Source of the DNA: an uncultured Eubacteriales bacterium
GTDB taxonomy: Bacteria > Bacillota > Clostridia > UMGS1883 > UMGS1540
Direction: 5' to 3'
Assembly: GCA_900552775.1 (NCBI GenBank)
Contig: USAP01000058.1
Location: forward strand, 1-10,359
DNA: 10,359 nt
Under the pieces are notes generated by a model that was given only the letters and a program-made list of their open reading frames with translations, searched no databases and had not been told where the DNA came from. A program made the position numbers and the translations under genes. Shown here in pieces: positions 1 through 6,272 of this stretch; the stretch's first letter is position 1, and each line of letters starts with the position of its first letter.

Positions 1-67
1 ACAAATTTTTAAAAAAAAGCTTCATAAATTTGTTAAAAAACGGTTAAAACAAATTTTGAGTAATATA

Positions 68-96
68 TTGAATTATTGATAAAAGTGGTGTATAAT
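68..96 (+). promoter_or_regulatory. Sigma-A promoter of nifS-iscU
   Basis: A TTGAAT box at 68-73 and a perfect TATAAT at 91-96 are separated by 17 bases. Transcription would start near 103-104, so the ribosome binding site at 104-108 lies at the very 5' end of the message and the leader is only about 11 nt. AT-rich repeats of ACAAATTT lie upstream (1-8, 49-56, and inverted at 26-33). They could be an operator or simple AT-rich DNA. No IscR-type regulator gene is visible in the window. Confidence 0.75.
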
Positions 97-114
97 AACC
101 TATAGAGGTGATAA

Positions 115-1290
115 ATGGTGATATACTTTGACAATGCGGCAACAACGGCCGTAAAACCTGAAGTGCTGGAGGCAATGCTTCCATTTTTTAAAGACTGCTA
201 CGGGAATCCGTCTTCTATATTCTATTCAAAGGGAAGAGAAGCGGGTGAAGAAGTTGCAAAGGCACGAAAGACCATAGCAGGTTGTTTGGGCTGCAAAGAT
301 ACGGAGATATTTTTTACGTCCTGCGGAAGCGAGGCGGATAACTGGGCGATAAAAGGTATTGCTCAGGCATATAAGTCAAGAGGAAAAAACAAGATTATAA
401 CATCTCAGATAGAGCATCATGCGGTTATAAATACGTGCAAATTTTTGGAGAAAAACGGATTTGAGGTTGTATATCTGCCTGTTGACGAATACGGCACGGT
501 AAGTGCGGATGCACTGCGCGAAGCAGTTGATGATAAAACGGCGCTCGTTTCGGTTATGTATGCAAACAATGAAATAGGCACAATAGAACCTATCGAGGAA
601 CTTTGCAAAATTGCTCATGAAGCCGGAGCGCTTTTCCACACGGATGCGGTTCAGGCGGTGGGCGCTGTTCCGATAGATGTTAAAAAACTCGGCGTGGATA
701 TGCTCAGCCTTTCCGGACATAAGTTTCATGCACCGAAGGGAATCGGCGCTCTTTATGTGAGAACCGGTATACGGCCCGAAAATCTTATTCACGGAGGAAT
801 GCAGGAAAAAGGCAGACGTGCCGGCACGGAAAACACGGCTTATATTGTCGGGCTTGCAAAGGCTCTGGAAATTGCTGTTTCGACAATGGAAGAGAAAACC
901 GCAAGAGTTACGGCAATAAGAGATAAAATCATAAAAGGAATTACGGAAACTATTCCGTATGTAAACCTTAACGGTCATCCGCAAAACAGATTGCCGGGCA
1001 ATGTTAATTTTTCTTTTAAATATATAGAGGGCGAGTCGCTTCTTTTGTGGCTTGACATAAACGGAATTGCGGTATCAAGCGGTTCGGCGTGTGCTTCGGA
1101 TTCTCTTGATCCTTCACATGTTCTTTTGGCGACGGGTTTGCCGCACGAAATAGCGCACGGTTCACTCAGAATTAGTATAGGTGACGAAAATACAGAGGAA
1201 GAGGCGGACAAGCTTCTTGAGGTTCTTCCGGGAATCGTTCAAAGACTCAGAGAAATGTCGCCGCTTTACGAGAATGTAGAAAAGGAGTAG
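115..1290 (+). CDS. nifS: Cysteine desulfurase, NifS/IscS family
   Basis: PLP-dependent enzyme that takes sulfur from L-cysteine, forms alanine, and passes the persulfide to a scaffold for Fe-S cluster assembly in the cytoplasm. The 391-residue length is normal. Visible residues are the opening YFDNAATT (4-11), the PLP-stacking His in EHH (100-102), the PLP-nitrogen Asp177 in HTDAVQ, the Schiff-base Lys203 in SGHKFHAPKG, the RRAGTEN segment (234-240) and the catalytic Cys326 in SSGSACAS. The start at ATG 115 follows AGAGG (104-108) with a 6-nt gap. GTG at 118 is an alternative that would give the common MIYFDNAATT opening. The IscU-type scaffold follows after 6 nt, so donor and scaffold are co-expressed. 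The tRNA thiolation gene mnmA, often next in clostridial loci of this kind, is absent. NifS or IscS naming is uncertain; the enzymatic role is not. Confidence 0.96.
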   Translation: MVIYFDNAATTAVKPEVLEAMLPFFKDCYGNPSSIFYSKGREAGEEVAKARKTIAGCLGCKDTEIFFTSCGSEADNWAIKGIAQAYKSRGKNKIITSQIEHHAVINTCKFLEKNGFEVVYLPVDEYGTVSADALREAVDDKTALVSVMYANNEIGTIEPIEELCKIAHEAGALFHTDAVQAVGAVPIDVKKLGVDMLSLSGHKFHAPKGIGALYVRTGIRPENLIHGGMQEKGRRAGTENTAYIVGLAKALEIAVSTMEEKTARVTAIRDKIIKGITETIPYVNLNGHPQNRLPGNVNFSFKYIEGESLLLWLDINGIAVSSGSACASDSLDPSHVLLATGLPHEIAHGSLRISIGDENTEEEADKLLEVLPGIVQRLREMSPLYENVEKE

Positions 1291-1296
1291 ATTTTT

Positions 1297-1749
1297 ATGG
1301 TATACACAGAGAAAGTAATGGATCATTTCATGCATCCGAGAAATGTAGGCGAAATAGAAAATGCAGATGGCGTAGGTGAAGTCGGCAATGCAAAGTGCGG
1401 AGATATAATGAAAATGTATCTCAAAATAAAAGACGACATAATTGTTGATATAAAGTTTAAAACGTTCGGCTGCGGTTCTGCTATAGCAACGAGCAGTATG
1501 GCAACGGAGCTTGTTAAAGGAAAAAGTATAGACGAAGCGATGGAGCTTACAAACAAAGCTGTTGTAGAGGCCTTGGGCGGACTTCCGCCGCAGAAAATAC
1601 ATTGCTCCGTACTTGCCGAAGAGGCAATTTATGCGGCTTTGTCCGATTATTGCAAGAAAAACGGCCGTCCCTTGCCGGAGAAAAAATGCAGCGGATGCTG
1701 CGGTTCGTGCGGTGCGCACAACCACGAGCACGATGAGGAAAGTAAATAA
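1297..1749 (+). CDS. iscU: IscU/NifU-type Fe-S cluster scaffold with Cys/His-rich tail
   Basis: Scaffold on which [2Fe-2S] and [4Fe-4S] clusters are built from NifS-derived sulfur. It has 150 residues. The three scaffold cysteines are present: Cys34 (in KCGD, with Asp36), Cys59 (in FGCGSAIA) and Cys103 (in KIHCSVLAEEA, with His102). Residues 1-125 follow the IscU fold. The C-terminus carries an extra segment with Cys131, Cys134, Cys135 and Cys138, then His141, His143 and His145, which looks like a metal-binding tail. The ribosome binding site AAAGGAG (1281-1287) abuts the nifS stop codon, with 9 nt to the ATG. Coupling to nifS is therefore likely. The SUF-type and Nfu-type alternatives are excluded by the LPPQKIHCS motif and the small size. 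Confidence 0.95.
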   Translation: MVYTEKVMDHFMHPRNVGEIENADGVGEVGNAKCGDIMKMYLKIKDDIIVDIKFKTFGCGSAIATSSMATELVKGKSIDEAMELTNKAVVEALGGLPPQKIHCSVLAEEAIYAALSDYCKKNGRPLPEKKCSGCCGSCGAHNHEHDEESK

Positions 1750-1768
1750 TACAAACACAAGTAAAGAT

Positions 1769-1807
1769 AAGAAACCGCCGTAATACTGACGTTTACGACG
1801 GTTTCTT
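1769..1807 (+). terminator. Hairpin after iscU, probable terminator
   Basis: Arms 1769-1783 and 1793-1807 pair over 15 positions with one C/A mismatch (1778/1798) around a 9-nt loop. The 3' arm ends in TTTCTT, but no long T run follows, so termination may be partial or act better on the opposite strand. It begins about 20 nt after the iscU stop codon. Confidence 0.6.
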
Positions 1808-1865
1808 GTAACTATAATATCATAATTATATAGGCGTTATTTTGATGACAGATTGGAGTTTTTAT

Positions 1866-2816
1866 ATGAATTTGGTATTGGTTATCGTTTTATTTCTTAT
1901 CGGTATAGCTCTTATAATCAAAGGCGGAGACGTGTTTGTTGATGCGGCCGCGTGGATTGCGGAGGTTTCAGGTATACCGAAAGTAATAGTCGGCGCTACG
2001 GTTGTGAGCCTTGCAACAACACTGCCGGAGATAATAGTTTCGGTTTTTGCGGCTCTTTCGGGAAGCGCTGATATAGCCATAGGCAACGCAATAGGATCTG
2101 TTACCGCGAACATCGGGCTTATACTCAGTATCTGCGCTTTGTTCAGTCCTTTTGCAATAAAAAGAAGCGATTATTTGTTAAAAGGAATACTTATGGTGCT
2201 CGCGGCGGCATGTATATATATTTTCAGCTTAAAAGGAAGCCTTTCAATACTCGGAAGCATTTTGCTTTTAGCAATATTTATTGTTTTTGTGATAGAAAAT
2301 ATTCGTTCCGCCAAAAGAGATATGATTGAAAGTGATACGGAAAAGCCGGAAGGAAAAGAAATTTGGATTAATGTTATAAAATTTTTGCTCGGAACGGCAG
2401 GAATCGTTGTGGGAGCAAGACTTCTGGTTGACAACGGTCAGATTCTTGCGATCCGTCTCGGAATTCCCGAAGCGGTTGTCGGTGTAACGCTTATTGCGAT
2501 AGGAACATCCCTTCCGGAACTTGTAACTACCATTACGGCAGTGTCTAAAAAACACGGAGCGCTGTCGGTGGGTAATATAATCGGAGCCAATATAATAGAT
2601 ACAACGCTCATTGTGCCGCTTTGCGGATTTGTTTCGGGAGAGGCACTGCCCGCTGCCGCACAGTCGATTATACTCGATATGCCTGTCTGTCTTTTGACGG
2701 CAGCAATTGCGATAATTCCGATGCTCATTTGCAAAAAGCTTATGCGGTGGCAAGGCGTTGCTTTGCTCAGCGTATATGCGGCATATCTTTTTGTGATGAT
2801 TAAATTTTTTATCTAA
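1866..2816 (+). CDS. Ca2+/Na+ (cation/proton) antiporter, YrbG family
   Basis: Integral membrane exchanger of the CaCA superfamily, 316 residues from this start, with about ten predicted membrane helices. The two inverted alpha repeats are clear. The first, around residues 43-83, has TTLPEIIVS (Glu55) followed by GNAIGS. The second, around 200-245, has GTSLPELVT (Glu218) followed by GNIIGAN. The two glutamates are the expected ion-binding residues. A hydrophilic loop (about 145-170) separates the halves. I chose ATG 1866 because GGAG (1855-1858) precedes it by 7 nt. Upstream in-frame starts at 1842 (TTG) and 1845 (ATG) have no ribosome binding site. A TATAAT at 1813-1818, without a good -35 box, may be its promoter. 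The transported ion cannot be read from sequence. Confidence 0.9.
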   Translation: MNLVLVIVLFLIGIALIIKGGDVFVDAAAWIAEVSGIPKVIVGATVVSLATTLPEIIVSVFAALSGSADIAIGNAIGSVTANIGLILSICALFSPFAIKRSDYLLKGILMVLAAACIYIFSLKGSLSILGSILLLAIFIVFVIENIRSAKRDMIESDTEKPEGKEIWINVIKFLLGTAGIVVGARLLVDNGQILAIRLGIPEAVVGVTLIAIGTSLPELVTTITAVSKKHGALSVGNIIGANIIDTTLIVPLCGFVSGEALPAAAQSIILDMPVCLLTAAIAIIPMLICKKLMRWQGVALLSVYAAYLFVMIKFFI

Positions 2817-2817
2817 A

Positions 2818-2834
2818 GGCAGGCTTTTGCCGCC
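2818..2834 (+). other. Small GC hairpin between antiporter and next gene
   Basis: GGC(A)GGC and GCCGCC pair into a 6-bp stem with one bulged A (2821) and a TTTT loop, directly after the antiporter stop codon. No T tract follows, so this is not a typical terminator. It could protect a 3' end or cause mild attenuation before the next gene. Confidence 0.3.
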
Positions 2835-2860
2835 GCAAATTGTGAAACGGAGGTTTTTTT

Positions 2861-3391
2861 GTGGATTCTTATTGCGAATACATGGTTAGAAAGAAAAAAA
2901 GCGGGCGTGATGCAGCAATGACGATTATAGTAATTTTGCTTGCGCTGATAGTTTCGTATTATGTTCTGGGACTTGGTACGGCAATGATTGAGCGTGGCAT
3001 ACCCGGTTTGCCTAATCTTATGTTTCCGCTCATAGCTCTTGTATGGTGGGGAGCTGTAAAGCTTATAAAAAGATCTAATATTGAATTTGAGTATTCCGTC
3101 ACGGGAAGTGATTTGGACGTTGACAAAATCACAAACAGAAAAAGCAGAAAGCGCATATTAAACGTAAGCGTCAGAACTTTTGAAATAACAGCACCTTTAA
3201 AAGGAGGCATGTTTACGGAAGAATATGATAAGCTGCCCTCGGTTGACGCGTCATCTTCTTTGAAAGATGAAAATACATATTTTTCTGTATACAGAAAAGA
3301 CGGCGCAAAGGGAGTTCTTTTTTACAATCCGAGTGAAAAAATGCTTGACACTTTAAAAAAGTTTCGTCCCGACAGCACTTTTTTGAATTGA
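2861..3391 (+). CDS. Unrecognised membrane protein with two N-terminal helices
   Basis: Function unknown. The 176-residue protein has a short basic N-terminus (KKK at 11-13), two membrane segments (about 19-43 and 50-69), then a soluble region of about 105 residues, probably cytoplasmic, with alternating beta-like stretches. The stretch from FEYSVTGSDLDVDKI (76-90) onward recalls the PH-like domain of small Firmicutes membrane proteins such as YcxB. I recall uncharacterised clostridial proteins of this shape (possibly the DUF6106 group), but could not verify it. The GTG start at 2861 is supported by ACGGAGGT (2847-2854). The gene lies 44 nt after the antiporter gene, and nnr starts 12 nt after its stop, so the three are probably co-transcribed. 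Confidence 0.75.
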   Translation: MDSYCEYMVRKKKSGRDAAMTIIVILLALIVSYYVLGLGTAMIERGIPGLPNLMFPLIALVWWGAVKLIKRSNIEFEYSVTGSDLDVDKITNRKSRKRILNVSVRTFEITAPLKGGMFTEEYDKLPSVDASSSLKDENTYFSVYRKDGAKGVLFYNPSEKMLDTLKKFRPDSTFLN

Positions 3392-3403
3392 GAGGTTATC
3401 TTT

Positions 3404-4855
3404 ATGAAGCTTGTTACAGCAAAAGAAATGAGATTTGCCGAGAGAAAGCTTGCTGAGGCCGGGCTTTCGGAGCAGATTCTCATGGAAAATGCCGCAATGG
3501 CATTGTTTAATGAAATTATAAAGCAAAACCCGTCCCGTGTGGCGGTTGTGACGGGAAAAGGTCAAAATGCCGGAGACGGTTTTGCACTTGCAAGGCTTCT
3601 CTTTGCTGCCGGAATCAACACAGCTGTGCTTGAGCTTGCGGACGAAGATGATTACCGCGGCGCGGCGCTGCAAAATTATAAGATTATGTGTTCTCTCGGG
3701 GTGTTGCATACAGAGTTTTCGGAAGCGGAAATTCTCAATGCCGATGTTATAGCGGAATGCATATGCGGTACCGGATTTCACGGAGAACTTGCCGGAAAAT
3801 ATAAAGCGGCGGCAAACACAATAAACCGCGCCGATGGATATGTTATTTCGGCAGATGTGCCCTTGGGGGTAAATTCGGATACGGGAGAAGCGGACAAAAA
3901 TTCCGTAAAAGCCGATAAAACAGTAACTTTTGGATATGCAAAAAGAGGGTTATATTCTCCGCTTTCTGCTGATTTTACCGGCGACGTGAAAGTTTGCGGA
4001 ATATCTGTTCCCAATGATACCGTTAACACTGATATTAATCTTGTAGATAAAAACGATATTGTTTTACCGATTCTTTCACGCGGAGCAAATAAAGGTACAA
4101 TGGGAAAAACACTTGTTGCGGGCGGATCTCTCGGAATGCTCGGAGCACCGTGTCTTGCGGCGTATGCGGCACAGCTTTGCGGAACGGGAACAGTAACCGT
4201 TGCAGCTCCGCACGATATGGCGCTTCCGCTTATGTCGCGCCTTACATGTGCAATGTATAAAGATATTGATTCCGTTGATTTTGAAAATTATGACAGTGTT
4301 TTAATAGGAAACGGTATGGGTAATTCGCTGAAAACGCAGAGAACGCTTCAAAGGGCAATAAAAAATTGCCGCGGAAAACTTGTGATTGATGCGGATGCAA
4401 TAAATGCTTTGGCAGATGATACGGGAATGCTGAACGGGCATACCTGCGATATAATTATTACGCCGCATCCGAAGGAATTTTCGAGGCTGACAGGCATAGC
4501 TGTTGAAGAAGTTCTTTGCCGCAGAATTGAGCTTGCAGTGGATTTTGCGAAAAAAAACAATGTTATTCTTGTGCTTAAAACGGCTTTCACCGTTGTAGCC
4601 GCGCCGGGCGGAAAAGCATATATTAACAGTACAGGGAATGAAGGCATGGCAACCGGAGGAAGCGGGGATGTACTGGCAGGTATGACGGCAGGTCTGGCGC
4701 CGAGGCTGAGCGCGCTCGAAAGTGCAAAAACGGCTGTGTTTTTGCACGGCGCTGCCGGAGATTTTGCGGCTGCAAAGCTTGGGAAAGCTTCGGTTACGGC
4801 TGCTTCCTTGGCAGATAATATACCGGACGCTTTTTCGTTGTTTGAAAAAAATTGA
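3404..4855 (+). CDS. nnr: Bifunctional NAD(P)H-hydrate epimerase / ADP-dependent dehydratase
   Basis: Metabolite-repair enzyme that rescues damaged NADH and NADPH. The N-terminal YjeF_N domain (about 1-205) interconverts R and S hydrates. The C-terminal ribokinase-like domain (about 225-480) dehydrates the S form using ADP. Epimerase signs are GKGQNAGDGF (51-60), CGTGF (121-125) and the Asp151 segment DVPLGVNSDTG. Dehydratase signs are ANKGTMGKTLVAGGS (228-242), the GNGMGNS loop (302-308), DADAIN (329-334), TPHPKEF (353-359) and GNEGMATGGSGDVLAG (411-426), with Asp422 as expected base. At 483 residues both domains are complete. AGAGG (3391-3395) overlaps the upstream gene's stop and lies 8 nt before ATG. 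In many Firmicutes nnr sits with acpS and alr before mazEF; here both are missing between nnr and mazE. Confidence 0.95.
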   Translation: MKLVTAKEMRFAERKLAEAGLSEQILMENAAMALFNEIIKQNPSRVAVVTGKGQNAGDGFALARLLFAAGINTAVLELADEDDYRGAALQNYKIMCSLGVLHTEFSEAEILNADVIAECICGTGFHGELAGKYKAAANTINRADGYVISADVPLGVNSDTGEADKNSVKADKTVTFGYAKRGLYSPLSADFTGDVKVCGISVPNDTVNTDINLVDKNDIVLPILSRGANKGTMGKTLVAGGSLGMLGAPCLAAYAAQLCGTGTVTVAAPHDMALPLMSRLTCAMYKDIDSVDFENYDSVLIGNGMGNSLKTQRTLQRAIKNCRGKLVIDADAINALADDTGMLNGHTCDIIITPHPKEFSRLTGIAVEEVLCRRIELAVDFAKKNNVILVLKTAFTVVAAPGGKAYINSTGNEGMATGGSGDVLAGMTAGLAPRLSALESAKTAVFLHGAAGDFAAAKLGKASVTAASLADNIPDAFSLFEKN

Positions 4856-4861
4856 AAAATT

Positions 4862-4916
4862 GGCGGCTCTGTGTATTTATTTCCTGTTTTATGTGCAAAA
4901 TATAAATACCGCCGCC
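4862..4916 (+). other. Interrupted hairpin between nnr and mazE
   Basis: GGCGGC (4862-4867) pairs with GCCGCC (4911-4916), and GTATTTAT (4873-4880) pairs with ATAAATAC (4902-4909). There is a short interior loop and a 21-nt apical loop. It lies just after the nnr stop and before the mazE promoter. No T tract follows, so termination is doubtful. It may be a 3'-end structure for the nnr message. Confidence 0.35.
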
Positions 4917-4934
4917 CGTGGCAGAGAAATACTC

Positions 4935-4964
4935 TTGACTTTTATACCTTAACGGATATATAAT
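4935..4964 (+). promoter_or_regulatory. Sigma-A promoter of the mazEF operon
   Basis: TTGACT (4935-4940) and TATAAT (4959-4964) are separated by 18 bases. The start of transcription falls near 4971, on top of an in-frame ATG, which argues that translation begins further down at GTG 5001, leaving a 30-nt leader. A MazE-MazF complex commonly represses its own promoter, but I see no clear palindrome here. Confidence 0.8.
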
Positions 4965-5000
4965 TTATATATGAATCGTATATCTGAGAGGGTGGCAAAA

Positions 5001-5279
5001 GTGAGTGAACAAAAAAGAATACTTATAAGTATGCCGTCTTCATTACTTTCGGAAATAGACGAGGCAGCAGCAAGAGACAACGTCTCGAGAAGCGAGTTTG
5101 TAAGGCTGGCTCTCGGGGTGTATCTCAAAGAGAAAAAGCGTTCGCTTATTCTGAAGATGATGGAGAAGGGCTACACCGACATGGGCGATATAAATTCTGA
5201 AATAGCTGAAAGCGGCCTTGCGGCGGATAACGAGGCGCTTATAATTTATGAGGAAATATTATCGGAGTGTAAGCAATGA
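5001..5279 (+). CDS. mazE: MazE-type antitoxin, ribbon-helix-helix (EndoAI family)
   Basis: Antitoxin that binds and masks MazF and probably represses the operon. It has 92 residues. The N-terminal ribbon-helix-helix domain (about 5-45) contains the beta strand [15 protein letters not shown] and the [10 protein letters not shown] helix. The C-terminal part ([18 protein letters not shown], about 53-70) matches the toxin-binding half of B. subtilis EndoAI. The start is GTG 5001, preceded by AGAGGG (4987-4992) at 8 nt. An in-frame ATG at 4971 would add ten residues, has no ribosome binding site, and sits at the predicted transcription start. Its stop overlaps the mazF start in ATGA (5276-5279), giving translational coupling and favouring balanced antitoxin and toxin synthesis. 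Confidence 0.92.
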   Translation: MSEQKRILISMPSSLLSEIDEAAARDNVSRSEFVRLALGVYLKEKKRSLILKMMEKGYTDMGDINSEIAESGLAADNEALIIYEEILSECKQ

Positions 5280-5620
5280 TTGTAAAAAGAGGCGATATTT
5301 ATTACGCGGATTTAAGTCCCGTAATAGGCTCTGAGCAAGGCGGAATAATGCCTGTTCTTGTTGTGCAGAACGATGTCGGAAACAAATACAGTCCGACAGT
5401 TATTGCAGCCGCAATAACAAGCCAGATAAATAAGGCTAAACTTCCGACGCATATTGAAGTTAATGCGCAGATGTACGGCTTGTCGAAAGATTCCGTTATA
5501 TTGCTTGAGCAGGTTCGTACGATAGATAAAAAGCGCCTTAAAGAAAAAATAGGCAGACTTGATGATGAACTTATGAATAAAGTCAATGAAGCCATAAGCA
5601 TAAGCTTTGGGCTGTTTTAG
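5276..5620 (+). CDS. mazF: MazF/EndoA-type toxin homologue with Arg25 replaced by Met
   Basis: Member of the MazF/PemK family of single-strand mRNA interferases; the B. subtilis relative cuts at UACAU. The 114 residues align almost without gaps to Endo[19 protein letters not shown] (3-20), QGG (21-23), [16 protein letters not shown] (26-41), [16 protein letters not shown] (44-59) and [17 protein letters not shown] (72-88). Thr48, one of two catalytic residues in EndoA, is present. The other, Arg25, is Met here: the codon is ATG at 5348-5350, where AGG would encode Arg. The toxin may thus be catalytically weak or dead while still able to bind RNA and MazE. GGAG (5264-5267) lies 8 nt before the start. 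The fold and family are certain; ribonuclease activity is not. Confidence 0.95.
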   Translation: MIVKRGDIYYADLSPVIGSEQGGIMPVLVVQNDVGNKYSPTVIAAAITSQINKAKLPTHIEVNAQMYGLSKDSVILLEQVRTIDKKRLKEKIGRLDDELMNKVNEAISISFGLF

Positions 5621-5636
5621 CAAAGGAGAATAAGAT

Positions 5637-6272
5637 GTGTCTGTAATAAGCGAAACTTTAACCGGATTAAGATTAAGAAAAAATATGGAAAGGGAACAGC
5701 TTGCATATGAACTTGGGATAAGTGTTTCGGCGATTACGAAATTCGAGACCGCATATGCCGAGCCGGATGAAGAAACTATTTTGAAACTTGCGGATTATTT
5801 CGGCGTAACGCCTTCGTATATTACGGGAGGAACAGGCAAAAGTGTCGGAATTTCGGAGCCTATAATAGGCAGAATTAAAGGACAGTGCCACTATGTGCCC
5901 GTGATGAGAGCGGGCACCGCGGCAAAGGCGATTGTAAGGGAGTCTGAAATAATAGACCGTGTTGTTTTTCAGTACGATTTGCAAAAAGGTTCCGATATTA
6001 TTGCAATTTTACTTGAAGATGACTTTCAAAGATGCGGCAGAGCACGCAAGGGAGATACCGTTTTTGTTGAGGTTACAAATGCACTGTCAAACGGAGATAT
6101 TGCTGCCGTAAGCCATGATGGAGAAGATGTATTTTTCAGGAAATATTTAAGAAAAGGCAAATTCGTAACGCTGGGCTCTGACAGAGGCTATCCGGATATT
6201 ACATACATCGCCGGAGATAAAAAATATAAAATAATCGGAAAAGTTATCTGTTTTCAGGGATTTCCGATATAA
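5637..6272 (+). CDS. HTH (Xre) regulator with S24/LexA-like C-terminal domain lacking the catalytic Ser
   Basis: Probable DNA-binding regulator of 211 residues. Residues 5-62 form an Xre/Cro-type helix-turn-helix (REQLAYELGISVSAITKFE). Residues about 85-208 resemble the self-cleaving S24 domain of LexA and CI repressors, including an Ala92-Gly93 at the usual cleavage site (VPVMRAG) and KGD (138-140). Where these repressors have GxSM, this protein has Glu127-Asp-Asp-Phe130, and no Ser occurs between 121 and 146. The LexA Lys position appears to be Arg168, with Lys169 next to it. Classical autoproteolysis therefore looks lost. The start is GTG 5637 with GGAG (5625-5628); the ATG at 5635 is in another frame and stops after three codons. 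It begins 16 nt after mazF and is likely its operon partner. Confidence 0.85.
   Translation: MSVISETLTGLRLRKNMEREQLAYELGISVSAITKFETAYAEPDEETILKLADYFGVTPSYITGGTGKSVGISEPIIGRIKGQCHYVPVMRAGTAAKAIVRESEIIDRVVFQYDLQKGSDIIAILLEDDFQRCGRARKGDTVFVEVTNALSNGDIAAVSHDGEDVFFRKYLRKGKFVTLGSDRGYPDITYIAGDKKYKIIGKVICFQGFPI
6219..6268 (-). terminator. Probable intrinsic terminator of spoIIP, inside the regulator gene's 3' end
   Basis: Read on the minus strand, ATCGGAAA (6268-6261) pairs with TTTCCGAT (6241-6234) around a 19-nt loop that contains the spoIIP stop codon. A T-rich tract follows (complement of 6219-6233). The stem overlaps the last codons of both convergent genes. The 8-bp stem and large loop make this a modest terminator. 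Confidence 0.45.

Noticed and set aside
1..60. AT-rich ACAAATTT repeats as a defined operator
   Set aside because: The repeats are short and made of A/T runs that arise easily by chance, and no regulator gene is nearby.
376..984. 202-codon open frame on the minus strand inside nifS
   Set aside because: It lies fully within a clear cysteine desulfurase gene, has Cys/Arg/Asn-rich non-protein-like composition and no ribosome binding site. Similar shadows opposite the other long genes were dropped for the same reason.
1842..1865. Upstream TTG/ATG starts for the antiporter
   Set aside because: No ribosome binding site precedes them, while ATG 1866 has GGAG at 7 nt and directly begins the first membrane helix.
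4971..5000. ATG 4971 as mazE start
   Set aside because: It coincides with the predicted transcription start and lacks a ribosome binding site. GTG 5001 has AGAGGG and gives the family's usual N-terminus.
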